From Acidobacteriaceae bacterium (GTDB lineage Bacteria > Acidobacteriota > Terriglobia > Terriglobales > Acidobacteriaceae): DNA of 64,000 nt. Numbering within the stretch: the first letter of the stretch is position 1; every line of letters starts with the position of its first letter. Shown one piece after another: positions 1 through 8,102 of this stretch. The position numbers were made by a program, and so were the translations under genes. The DNA is taken from positions 1-64,000 of the forward strand of contig PLDC01000013.1 of NCBI GenBank assembly GCA_003134995.1, written 5' to 3'. The notes beneath the pieces are model-generated. The model saw nothing but the letters and a program-made list of their open reading frames with translations, made no database searches and had not been told where the DNA came from.

Positions 1-225
1 GACACTTCGCGTTCGCTGATTATTGATTTCAGCAACGTTCCTTATGTGGATTCAGCGGGCATCGGAGCGCTGGTCGGAGCCTACGTCACGCGCCAAAATA
101 GCGGACGAAGCCTCGCGCTGGTGGGCGTGAGTGAGCGCATTCACAATGCGCTCAAGGTTACGCATGTCGAACAGTTTTTCCGCTTCTTCGATTCTGTGAG
201 CGCGGCAGAGCAGGACCAGGGTTAA
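1..225 (+). CDS. STAS-domain anti-sigma factor antagonist, 3' part
   Basis: The window opens inside this gene; 74 codons remain, in frame from base 1 to TAA at 223-225. The product contains the STAS core: a hydrophobic strand, then the D-S-A-G segment (VDSAGIGAL) in which the serine is the usual phosphorylated residue of SpoIIAA-like antagonists, then strand LALVGV and a C-terminal helix. Proteins of this family bind anti-sigma kinases and free a sigma factor when unphosphorylated. The start and any upstream partner lie outside the window. It ends one base before a perfect hairpin and converges on the osmC-like gene. Confidence 0.85.
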   Translation, partial: DTSRSLIIDFSNVPYVDSAGIGALVGAYVTRQNSGRSLALVGVSERIHNALKVTHVEQFFRFFDSVSAAEQDQG

Positions 226-288
226 GGGGATAGGGATTAGGGGACTGCTCAGACATTCCCTGATCCCTGGCCCCTAATCCCTATCCCC
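226..288. terminator. Perfect 18-bp inverted repeat between convergent genes
   Basis: GGGGATAGGGATTAGGGG at 226-243 is exactly reverse-complemented at 271-288, with a 27-base loop. It fills the 76-base gap between the STAS gene (+) and the OsmC gene (-), so it may act as a bidirectional terminator or mRNA end protector. No T-run follows. The arms are built from a short degenerate unit (ggga-t-tagggg), like other intergenic hairpins in this window. Confidence 0.6.
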
Positions 289-301
289 TAGCCCCTGACA
301 A

Positions 302-799
302 CTACTTCCAGTTATTTTCAATCTGCGGAGGACGCTGCAGGGTTTGCATTACTACGCAGTACTGCTCGGTTTTTATCTTGAGCGCACTTAACTGTTCTGC
401 AGTTGCTTGCGGTGCGCGGATTTCGAAATTGACTCGGATTTTCTGAAATCCTACGGGCGCCTCTTTGGATATTCCTAGCGTTCCCTGCAGATCCAGATCG
501 CCCTCTACTGTTACGTCAATGCCTTCTGTTGGGATTCCCATGGCGGCCGCTACCATCTGGCAGGTGATCTGCGCGCAGGCTGCTAGTGCGCCTAACAGCA
601 AATCTCCGGAGCATGCGCCCGTGCCCGCGCCTCCGACTCCTTTGTGCGCTTCCGCCTTATAGATCGCGCGGCCCAAGTCCACAGAGCACGAGATCGGCGC
701 ATCGGTCTGGGTTCCGCGCGCCGTTAACGTGATGATCGAACTTGACGGATCCTGGCGGTAACGGTCTTTCAATGGGCGCTGCAATGATCGAATATCCAC
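302..799 (-). CDS. OsmC/Ohr-family peroxide reductase-like protein
   Basis: This 165-residue protein matches the OsmC fold: an N-terminal beta region, then the helix with GACSGDLLLGALAACAQITC (61-80) and the C-terminal EQYCVVMQ. The family uses two cysteines to reduce organic hydroperoxides; here they are best matched by Cys75 (in AAC) and Cys148 (in QYC). Extra cysteines at 63 and 80 are unusual. It is cytoplasmic, with no signal peptide. A role in peroxide or osmotic stress defence is inferred from the family; YhfA-like redox proteins of the same fold are an alternative. Confidence 0.85.
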   Translation of the reverse strand: MDIRSLQRPLKDRYRQDPSSSIITLTARGTQTDAPISCSVDLGRAIYKAEAHKGVGGAGTGACSGDLLLGALAACAQITCQMVAAAMGIPTEGIDVTVEGDLDLQGTLGISKEAPVGFQKIRVNFEIRAPQATAEQLSALKIKTEQYCVVMQTLQRPPQIENNWK

Positions 800-840
800 G
801 AATGCCTCCCGAAAGCTGAGGTATTATAAGCGCGCGAAGG

Positions 841-1113
841 CTAATCGGCAGTTGTCGGATCGATTACCGACCGAACTTGCGAGATTCGGTTAGCGGGGAA
901 ACCGGCCTGCTGGGCGTGCTTACGAACCGCTTCTTCATCGGGCGCCATGTACACGCAGTAGACTCTATTGTCCGTGACAAAACTCTCAACCCACTGAATT
1001 TCAGGACCCATCTCTCGCAGAATTCCGCGGGATTTCTGGGATATTGCGTGTAGTTGCCCTGGCGACAGGCTTCCAGCTTCGGGTATGTCTCTTTCGATCA
1101 CAAATTTTGGCAT
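841..1113 (-). CDS. DUF4242 small protein, copy 1
   Basis: The 90-residue protein begins MPKFVIERDIP and contains MGPEIQW, VYCVYMAPDEEAV and GFPANRIS, the conserved pattern of DUF4242 (SCO4226-like, reported as nickel-binding small ferredoxin-fold proteins). It is about 61% identical (55 of 90 positions, counted by eye) to the copy at 6558-6830, so the two are paralogues flanking the sigma/kinase block. It is monocistronic. Its function in this organism is unknown. Confidence 0.8.
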   Translation of the reverse strand: MPKFVIERDIPEAGSLSPGQLHAISQKSRGILREMGPEIQWVESFVTDNRVYCVYMAPDEEAVRKHAQQAGFPANRISQVRSVIDPTTAD

Positions 1114-1336
1114 GGTGGTTTCCCTTGTTTCCTAGTTCTTGCAAATTTGATTTGGAATCTCATCTTTCTTCTTCGACCCACCCGGCATGATGTGGAAAGC
1201 GCTCTGTGCCTCCCGAATCTGAGTTCATGAACCCATCTTCCCGGTCGCGGTCGGTCCCATCCCGCAGGCAAATGAGGAGGCGAACGCCAACGTCTTTTCG
1301 CGGCGCAGCCTCCCCTATTGTCGCTTCGACGTATAC

Positions 1337-1783
1337 CTACCTCTTAGCCAATACCAGCGGCAGCGTCTGGCGGCCTTGTGACTCCAAAAGAGCTTGCCGC
1401 GCCAAGGCCGGGTTGTAAATTAAGACCTTCCCCAGATCTGCGAGCACGAGGGAATACACCTGCATGCGACCATCTTTTTCTTTGAGCAGCAGCGTGTTCC
1501 TACGGTTGGTGGTGTCGTTCTGGCCGCAGTTCATCAGAAATACGACCGGGCTACCCGATGCCGTTCTGACAGAAGCCATGACGATGGAACCCGCAGTCGG
1601 GATGGTAATCACATAGTCTCCAGGCTGAAGGACGGTTGTGTTCCATTGAATCGGTTGTACCACTGTGAACCTTCCCTCGTATGCGGAAACGCCGGCTTGT
1701 GCATGTAAAGAAACGATTGACAAGAGGCCTACGAACAGCGCTGTAACCAAAACTTTACTTCCTGGTACTTTCGAATTCGTCAT
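1337..1783 (-). CDS. Exported protein of unknown function
   Basis: The product has 148 residues with a clear signal peptide: a basic N-terminus, a hydrophobic stretch VLVTALFVGLLSIVSL and a likely cleavage after HAQA near residue 30. The mature part is beta-rich (QPGDYVITIP, GRMQVYSLVLADL) with one cysteine (NCGQN). The style resembles small periplasmic beta-sandwich proteins common in Acidobacteriota, but I do not recognise a family. It lies just downstream of another exported protein on the same strand, with a terminator hairpin between them, so it is probably transcribed separately. Confidence 0.6.
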   Translation of the reverse strand: MTNSKVPGSKVLVTALFVGLLSIVSLHAQAGVSAYEGRFTVVQPIQWNTTVLQPGDYVITIPTAGSIVMASVRTASGSPVVFLMNCGQNDTTNRRNTLLLKEKDGRMQVYSLVLADLGKVLIYNPALARQALLESQGRQTLPLVLAKR

Positions 1784-1823
1784 GGGATTCTCCTTGCATT
1801 TGTCATTGAGCCGGGGTTACAGA

Positions 1824-1848
1824 AAGACCCCGCTTGAGTCGGGGTCTT
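1824..1848 (-). terminator. Intrinsic terminator of the 1859-2395 gene
   Basis: The stem GACCCCG/CGGGGTC with a 7-base loop is extended by AA/TT, and on the minus strand it is followed by TTTCTG. It starts about 10 bases after the stop codon of the upstream minus-strand gene. Confidence 0.7.
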
Positions 1849-1858
1849 CCTGGGCAAT

Positions 1859-2395
1859 CTACTCACCTGCGCAGGTGACGTGATTGTTCCAGTCCACGTA
1901 GGCGCCCTGAGGATTTGTCCTCCAGGCCCAGACGTGCAGTTCAAAGAACGCGGGAATGTTGAAGCGGTTAGGGCTGTCAACGAATTGGAAGACCTGGCCG
2001 TCCAGTACTGGAGGGGTGTTGTTATGAGCGGCCAGCCAGGCGTCTGAAAAGATTATGTACTCGACGCCCACCAGTCGCATGGCGCCGTTGGAAGGCTCGT
2101 AGATCAGGGCTTGCGGGGTCGAGACGTCGAGCACACCGTCGAGCAAAGCGCCATTGACATAGTGCACGCCCATGGCCCCATGGTCCGAACCGGTTACGCA
2201 GCCGAGGAAAGGCGCGTAGCCGGCCTTGCTGGCGGCATTGACGTCGATGTACTGCTGCGTGGCGGTGCGAACGAGCTGAACAAGAGGGGGCGGGCTGGTA
2301 GAGTCTGGTTGCATTTCATGCTGCGCCAAGGCAAAGGACGAGAGTGCCGCGGCAACGAACACCACATACGCCGGGAAGAACACTTTGGTTTTCAT
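1859..2395 (-). CDS. Exported protein of unknown function (178 aa)
   Basis: I chose the ATG at 2395 because AGGAG lies just upstream of it and a signal peptide begins there (MKTKVFFPAYVVFVAAALSSFALA, cut near AQH; segments given separately in the text of the family). An upstream in-frame ATG would add 30 unrelated residues. The mature part holds LVQLVRTATQQYIDVNAA, GCVTGSDHGAMGVHYVNG, and a C-terminal HVWAWRTNPQGAYVDWN. The many His and Trp residues suggest a periplasmic ligand- or metal-binding domain, but no family is assigned. A terminator follows directly. Confidence 0.65.
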   Translation of the reverse strand: MKTKVFFPAYVVFVAAALSSFALAQHEMQPDSTSPPPLVQLVRTATQQYIDVNAASKAGYAPFLGCVTGSDHGAMGVHYVNGALLDGVLDVSTPQALIYEPSNGAMRLVGVEYIIFSDAWLAAHNNTPPVLDGQVFQFVDSPNRFNIPAFFELHVWAWRTNPQGAYVDWNNHVTCAGE

Positions 2396-2629
2396 TTCAT
2401 TCTCCTTTATTCTGAGCGCAAATTGAAGACTGCTCCCGATGGGAACTTCTTGTGCTCTATCTCTAACAGCGCAATGACGGAGCAAATCTGATCATGGATT
2501 GAAAAAATTCTTTCTCGACGCAGAATCGCTTGCCAGGACCAGGGTCTGAGCGACCTCAGGTTGACTTTCGCTGCGGGCACCGCTACGCTAGCGCGCAACC
2601 GCTTGTCTTTTTCTCTTTGAGGCTTCTTC

Positions 2630-3217
2630 TTGGGGCAGACGTCCACCGACGGAATTACCAAGCTTTTGCAAGGCTGGCGGGGTGGCGACCGAGCCGCGCT
2701 CGATGCCCTGGTGCCGGTGGTTTACAAAGAACTGCATCGCCTGGCCCACTGCGAACTGCGCAAGGAGCGTCCCGACCATACCCTGCAGAGCACAGCGCTA
2801 GTGCATGAGGCTTATTTTCGGCTGGTCGGGCAGACGCTGCCGCAGTGGGAAAGCCGCACCCATTTTTTTGCCATTGCAGCCCAACTCATGCGGCAGATCC
2901 TGGTGGACTACGCTCGCCGCCACCGGGCCTCCAAACGGGGCAGCGGCGCCTGCATGCTTACCCTGGACGATGCCGTGGTCCTGCCCCAGCGCAAAGATGT
3001 GGATGTGGTCGCAATCGATGATGCCCTCAACGCGCTTGCTGAGGTCGATCCGCGGCAGAGCCGCATAGTCGAGTTGCGTTTCTTTGCCGGCCTTTCGTTG
3101 CAGGAAATTTCTGAGGTGATGGGGATTGCCACCGCGACCGTGCAGCGCGACTGGACCGCCGCCCGTGCCTGGCTGCATCGGGAGATTTCCCGGAGACCGA
3201 TTCCCGGAGACCCATGA
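2630..3217 (+). CDS. ECF sigma factor of the TIGR02999 (ECF43-like) type
   Basis: The 195-residue product has sigma region 2 (about 10-100; HTLQSTALVHEAYFRLVG, WESRTHFFAIAAQLMRQILVDYAR) and region 4 (about 125-185; ALAEVDPRQSRIVELRFFAGLSLQEISEVMGIATATVQRDW). This is the TIGR02999 pattern. The acidic motif usual in region 2.2 of ECF sigmas is replaced by STALVHEAY, as in the ECF43 group whose member EcfP is activated by threonine phosphorylation. The start is a TTG at 2630 with GAGG 7 bases upstream. The stop is separated by one base from the ATG of the kinase gene, so the two are probably translated together and function as a pair. Confidence 0.88.
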   Translation: MGQTSTDGITKLLQGWRGGDRAALDALVPVVYKELHRLAHCELRKERPDHTLQSTALVHEAYFRLVGQTLPQWESRTHFFAIAAQLMRQILVDYARRHRASKRGSGACMLTLDDAVVLPQRKDVDVVAIDDALNALAEVDPRQSRIVELRFFAGLSLQEISEVMGIATATVQRDWTAARAWLHREISRRPIPGDP

Positions 3218-3218
3218 C

Positions 3219-6200
3219 ATGAGTTCGGAACGCTGGGAACAAACCAAGGAAATTCTGGAACAAGCGCTGCGGCGCACGCCTCAGGAGCGACCGCCGTATC
3301 TCGACTCAGTGTGTGGGGCGGATGCCGATCTGCGCCGCGAAGTGGAATCTTTGATTGCTTCTCACGAGGAGGCCGGAAGCCAGTTTCTGCATGCGGCCGC
3401 GCCTGAGGTTCTGAAATTCGCGCCGCCGAGTGCCCTTGCCTCGGGCACGAACGTGGGGTCGTACCAAATTATCGAGTTACTCGGCGCGGGCGGCATGGGA
3501 GAAGTTTATCGCGCTAGAGATCCCCGTCTCGACCGTGAGCTTGCCATCAAGGTGCTTTCGCTGGCCCTGTGCTCTCATCCTGAAGCCTTATCGCGTTTTG
3601 AACGGGAAGCGCGGTCGGCCTCCTCGCTGAATCATCCGAACATCGTCACGATTTATGAACTCGGGCAATTCAACGACACGCGCTACATCGCGATGGAGTT
3701 GGTGAAAGGAGAAACGGTGCGGGCGATGCTTGCATCCGGGCCGATTCCATTTCGCAAGTCGGTCGCGATCGCGGCGCAGATTGCCGACGGTCTAGCCAAA
3801 GCGCACGAAATTGGCGTGATTCATCGCGACCTGAAGCCGGAGAACCTGATGGTGTCGGCCGACGGAACGGCGAAGGTGCTGGACTTCGGGCTGGCGAAAC
3901 TTCTGAAGGCGGAAGCTGCGGCCAGTTCGGATTCGACGACCGCGATCAGCGAGCAGGGAACTGTGATGGGCACGGTCGGCTATATGTCGCCGGAGCAGGC
4001 GATGGGCAGCGAGATTGATTTTCATTCCGATCAGTTTTCTTTCGGGTCGGTGCTGTACGAGATGGTTACGGGGTCGCCCGCGTTCCGGAGGAAGACTCAC
4101 GCGGAGACGATGGCTGCAATTTTGCGCGATGACATAGAGCGGCTGGGCGCGCGAATGCCGCAGGCGCCGGCTCCGTTCATCTGGATCGTCGAGCGCTGTT
4201 TGGCGAAAGATCCGAAGCAGCGCTATGGGTCGACGAGGGATTTGGCTCGCGATTTGGCTGCGGTGCGGGACCGGCTGGCCGAGGCTCCTGCGCGAGAGTT
4301 GGAGCCGCGCCCTAACAATTTGCCTGTGCCGCGGACTGCATTCATTGGGCGGGAAGCAGAAGCGGTTGCGCTCGGTCAGCTGCTGAGCCGCGAAGATGTG
4401 CGGCTGGTGACGCTTACTGGTCCGGGCGGCATTGGGAAGACGCGGCTCGCGCTGCATGTGGCGGGCGAATTGGCTGGACAGTTTCCGGGTGGGGTTTGTT
4501 TTGTGCCGCTGTCCGCGGTGGGCGAACCTGGATTGGTTGCTTCCGCGATTGCGCAAGCGGCGGGCGTGGGCGAGACCGGCAACCAGTCGCTGCAGGAAAG
4601 TTTGAAGGAGTACGTTGGCGTGCTGAGCCAGCCGATGCTTCTTCTGCTCGACAACTTCGAGCACCTGGTTGCGGCAGCGCCGTTTGTGGCGCAATTGCTA
4701 ACCGCCGGTGTGAAGCTCAAAGCTGTGGTTACGAGCCAGGCTCCGCTGCATGTTTATGGCGAACACGAATTTCCCGTGCCGCCGCTCGGGCTGGCTGATC
4801 CTAAGTCGATTCTGCCGATGGAAATACTTTCGCGCCTTCCGGCGATCGCGTTGTTTGTGGCACGCGCGCAGGCGGTGAAGCACGATTTTGCGCTGACCAA
4901 AGAAAACGCGCCTGCGGTCGCAGCGATCTGCGCGCGCCTTGATGGGCTGCCTCTTGCGATTGAACTGGCTGCGGCGCGGATTAAGTTGCTTTCTCCCGCA
5001 GCGATGTTGGCGCGGTTGGAAAGTTCTTTGAGCCTGTTGACGGGCGGAGCGCGCGATCTGCCAAGCCGGCAGCAAACTCTGCGCAGCACCGTGGACTGGA
5101 GTCACGGCCTGCTCAATGCCGCGGAGCAAACTCTTTTCCGGAGGCTCTCTGTGTTTGCCGGCGGGTGCACGCTGGAAGCTGTGGAAGCGGTGTGCGACGC
5201 CAAGGGCGATCTGGGCCTCGACATACTCGATGCGATGGCCTCGATGGTGGATAAGAGTCTGGTGCAGCAAAGTATGGTACAGCAAAGTATAGTGCAGCAG
5301 GCGGAGCAGGCCGATCAAGAGGCGCGATTCTTTATGCTCTCGACCATCCGGGAGTATGCTCGCGAACGCCTCGCCGGAAGCGAAGACGAATCTGTTAGTC
5401 GCCGGGCGCACGCCGCTTATTACCTTGTGCTTGCCGAAGAGGGATCTCAGGAGACGGCGGCGCATCCGGAATGGCTCGACCGTTTCGAGGTGGAGCATGA
5501 CAACTTCCGGATGGCTTTGGATTATCTGATCAAAACCGGTAATGCCGAGTGGGGTTTGCGCCTGGGCGCGGCTTTGTTTGGATTTTGGGAAGCGCGAGAG
5601 TATCTCTCGGAGGGCCGGGATGCCATTGCGCGGCTGCTCAGGCTGGAAGGGGCAGCGGCGCGTCCGAAACTGCGCGCGCGCCTGGTATTCGCGGGGGGCG
5701 TGCTGGCCAGCGAGCAGGGCGATTACGTCATGGCGCCACAAATGTTTAGAGAGAGTCTGCGGTACTCTCTCGATCTGAACGATAACCGCGGGGTTGCGGT
5801 AGCGCTCAACGCTTTGGGAGTGAATGCTCGCGACAATGGTGAACTCGGCGAAGCATCCTCGCTCTTCGAGCGATGTGTGGAGATCTGGAAGGGTCTCGGC
5901 GATTCTGCCGGCACTGCGCGCGCGCTGAGCAATCTGGCCAGCATGATGAAGTCGCAGGGAGAATATGCGCGCGCCTTCCTGCTGTACGACGAGTGCGTGA
6001 CGATGTTCAGGCAGGCCGGAGATGAGGCCGGCGTTGCGTGGACGCTGAACTGCCTTGGAGATGTGGCTCGCGAGAAAGCGGACTTTACGGCGGCGCGCTC
6101 ATTTTGCGAGCAGAGTCTGGCCGCGTTTCGGCAACTGCGGGATGGATGGGGAATGGCCGGCGCGCTTGCCGACTTGGCAGGCCTAAGTTCCGATCAGGGG

Positions 6201-6548
6201 AATCTTGTTGAAGCGCGGCGGCTTTATGGGCAGAGCATTGAGATGTTCCAGCAACTGGGGCACAAGCGCGGAATTGCACGGGCGCTGGAATGTCTTGCGG
6301 TAAGTGCGGCTGCGCAATCGCATGCCGAAGAATCGTTGCATCTGGCGGGGGCCGCTGCTGCGCTGCGCCAACGGCTGGGCGCGCCGCTCACTCCTAACGA
6401 GCAGCCCCGGCTGGAGAAGGCTTTGGAATTTGCGCGGCGAAGCCTGGGACATGCCGCGGGGCTGACGGCTTGGATGGAAGGATGGTCGATGCCGGTTGAA
6501 CAGGCTGTACGCGAGGCGCTGGCCGGCGACGCTGGGATTAAAACTTAG
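3219..6548 (+). CDS. Ser/Thr protein kinase with STAND-type ATPase and TPR tail
   Basis: The 1109-residue protein starts with the ATG at 3219, one base after the sigma stop. The kinase domain spans about 80-350: G-loop GAGGMGEVY (89-97), Lys111, HRDLKPEN (202-209), DFG (222-224), and an APE-like SPEQA. A STAND/AfsR-like ATPase follows, with Walker A GPGGIGKT near 401-408, Walker B LLLLDNFEHL and a winged-helix region. The last third (about 750-1070) is TPR repeats. There is no membrane segment, so it is cytoplasmic. The design suggests a sensor in which ligand or partner binding to the TPR/STAND half controls the kinase; the adjacent sigma factor is the obvious candidate substrate. A small 15-base tandem repeat (encoding VQQSM/VQQSI) lies at about 5264-5302. 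Confidence 0.93.
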   Translation: MSSERWEQTKEILEQALRRTPQERPPYLDSVCGADADLRREVESLIASHEEAGSQFLHAAAPEVLKFAPPSALASGTNVGSYQIIELLGAGGMGEVYRARDPRLDRELAIKVLSLALCSHPEALSRFEREARSASSLNHPNIVTIYELGQFNDTRYIAMELVKGETVRAMLASGPIPFRKSVAIAAQIADGLAKAHEIGVIHRDLKPENLMVSADGTAKVLDFGLAKLLKAEAAASSDSTTAISEQGTVMGTVGYMSPEQAMGSEIDFHSDQFSFGSVLYEMVTGSPAFRRKTHAETMAAILRDDIERLGARMPQAPAPFIWIVERCLAKDPKQRYGSTRDLARDLAAVRDRLAEAPARELEPRPNNLPVPRTAFIGREAEAVALGQLLSREDVRLVTLTGPGGIGKTRLALHVAGELAGQFPGGVCFVPLSAVGEPGLVASAIAQAAGVGETGNQSLQESLKEYVGVLSQPMLLLLDNFEHLVAAAPFVAQLLTAGVKLKAVVTSQAPLHVYGEHEFPVPPLGLADPKSILPMEILSRLPAIALFVARAQAVKHDFALTKENAPAVAAICARLDGLPLAIELAAARIKLLSPAAMLARLESSLSLLTGGARDLPSRQQTLRSTVDWSHGLLNAAEQTLFRRLSVFAGGCTLEAVEAVCDAKGDLGLDILDAMASMVDKSLVQQSMVQQSIVQQAEQADQEARFFMLSTIREYARERLAGSEDESVSRRAHAAYYLVLAEEGSQETAAHPEWLDRFEVEHDNFRMALDYLIKTGNAEWGLRLGAALFGFWEAREYLSEGRDAIARLLRLEGAAARPKLRARLVFAGGVLASEQGDYVMAPQMFRESLRYSLDLNDNRGVAVALNALGVNARDNGELGEASSLFERCVEIWKGLGDSAGTARALSNLASMMKSQGEYARAFLLYDECVTMFRQAGDEAGVAWTLNCLGDVAREKADFTAARSFCEQSLAAFRQLRDGWGMAGALADLAGLSSDQGNLVEARRLYGQSIEMFQQLGHKRGIARALECLAVSAAAQSHAEESLHLAGAAAALRQRLGAPLTPNEQPRLEKALEFARRSLGHAAGLTAWMEGWSMPVEQAVREALAGDAGIKT

Positions 6549-6557
6549 AACCTTGGA

Positions 6558-6830
6558 TTAGTTTGCGGTGTCCGGGTCCATGAGGCTGCGCACGGCCGAG
6601 ATGCGATTTGCCGGAAAGCCTCCGCGGCGGGCGTGTTCGCGAACTGTTTCTTCGTCCGGCGCCAGGTACACACAATAGACTTTATCGCCGGTGACGTAGG
6701 AGTGGAGCCACTTGATTTCCGGTCCCATGTCTTTCAATACGCTTACCGACTTTCTGGCAACTGCCTGCAATTCCGCATCGGATAATTTACCTGCGCCTGG
6801 AATTTCGCGCTCGATTACATATTGCGGCAT
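6558..6830 (-). CDS. DUF4242 small protein, copy 2
   Basis: The 90-residue protein starts at MPQYVIEREIP (ATG at 6830, with GAGGTG just upstream); longer upstream reading frame is not supported. It shares MGPEI-W, VYCVY-APDEE and GFPANRIS with the copy at 841-1113. It converges on the kinase gene with only 9 bases between the two stops. The function is unknown beyond the family's reported small metal-binding ferredoxin-like fold. Confidence 0.82.
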   Translation of the reverse strand: MPQYVIEREIPGAGKLSDAELQAVARKSVSVLKDMGPEIKWLHSYVTGDKVYCVYLAPDEETVREHARRGGFPANRISAVRSLMDPDTAN

Positions 6831-7039
6831 GGGACACCTCACTTCGCGTTTATGGTAGCAGAAGTTTATTGGGAAAGTGAACCCAGCGTGTCGCGCAGCT
6901 CGCGGCCTTATGATGGTGCATCGTCGCGTAATTCTGCGGATGGGCGGGCGTAGGCGAAAAGCGGCCTGCTCGTCAATCGTTAGAGTATTATTGTTAGCCA
7001 TCCGGCGGTGGTCACCGTTCGAGAGCAGAGGTGGGCGAG

Positions 7040-7984
7040 ATGCAGTTTTCCAAATCGACCGCCAGCTTCCAGCTTTCAATTGCCATTGTGACAATTGTCG
7101 CAATCGGTTGTTGCCTGGTCCCTGCCGCACACTTGGGCGGGGTTGAGGCGGCTCAGCCAGTGTTTCAGCAAGAAACTCAACTAGCACCCCTGGCCGCGAG
7201 GGTACCTGTGCTGATCGAGTTTTTCCCTTCAGCGGAATGCCCCACATGTTCGGCTGTCGATGCCGAGCTCGCCCATATTGAGCGCGAGCAGCCAGTTTCT
7301 GCCGCGCAGGTGATTGTGATGAGGGAAAACGCGGACCTCATGGAGGAGGCTGATCCAAACTTTCACTATGCCTCCGAATTATTTTCAGAGCGCCAGCGGG
7401 GCTACCAGGAAATATTTATGAAGGACAGCCTCGGCGCAGCACAGGTTGTGGTCAACGGAGCCGTGGTGGCCAAAGGGAGCAGCAATCGGCAAATTGAAGG
7501 CGCTATTGCGGAGGCGATCAAAGAGGCAAACGTTACCCCACTTCAGTTTGCAGGAGTTAGGCTCCAATCGCGTTCTGTAGGCTTTACTCTTCGGGATTGC
7601 CCAGAAATTTCCCATTACGTAAACGTCATTGCAGCGCTTGTCGATCCGGTGTCCTCCGAGGTGCGAGCCGTTGACGGCAGCGTAGGTCAGCAGGGGCAGT
7701 TGAGCGGCCCGCGCAGCTTCGGAATCGTTGGCAGCTCGTTTCGAACAAAAGCTGTGGTTGGAAATCATTTCAGTCTTCCCTTTTACCTGCGAGGGGCCGG
7801 TTCCAATTTGCGTGGAGTGGGCACGGCCCTCGAAGGGAAACGTCTCGTCGTCCTTGTGCAGACAAAGCAGGTTGGACCGGTGATAGGAATTGCTTCGTGC
7901 ACGATTCATCTGGCGACCTCCCAGGCTGCAGGCACTGACCGAGCGTTCCCAGCCGATCCGTGCCCGATCTCGGATTCGCTTTGA
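7040..7984 (+). CDS. Exported DUF1223 (thioredoxin-like) protein
   Basis: The 314-residue protein has an N-terminal hydrophobic signal or anchor (about 10-30) followed by VLIEFFPSAECPTCSAVDAEL, in which Cys67-P-T-Cys70 is the CxxC of the DUF1223 family. The rest (IEGAIAEAIKEAN, beta strands to 300) matches the usual two-part DUF1223 layout. I chose the ATG at 7040, placed 7 bases after GAGGT; the GTG at 7031 is the alternative. It is presumably a periplasmic thiol protein. It is followed by a kinase gene 118 bases downstream, with no clear operon. Confidence 0.75.
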   Translation: MQFSKSTASFQLSIAIVTIVAIGCCLVPAAHLGGVEAAQPVFQQETQLAPLAARVPVLIEFFPSAECPTCSAVDAELAHIEREQPVSAAQVIVMRENADLMEEADPNFHYASELFSERQRGYQEIFMKDSLGAAQVVVNGAVVAKGSSNRQIEGAIAEAIKEANVTPLQFAGVRLQSRSVGFTLRDCPEISHYVNVIAALVDPVSSEVRAVDGSVGQQGQLSGPRSFGIVGSSFRTKAVVGNHFSLPFYLRGAGSNLRGVGTALEGKRLVVLVQTKQVGPVIGIASCTIHLATSQAAGTDRAFPADPCPISDSL

Positions 7985-8102
7985 ACGGATGCAAAGGAGC
8001 GGGGTCCGAGAGCATTCTCTCGAAATCCCTCTTGTTCCTCCCACCTTCGTTTGACTGGTGTTCTCAACCCTCCTAAGATGAATTTCCGCGTTTAAAATTT
8101 CT

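Noticed and set aside
4698-5741. 347-codon open frame on the minus strand inside the large kinase gene
   Set aside because: Arg/His/Gln-rich low-quality translation opposite a well-supported STAND/TPR region; typical GC-rich shadow frame.
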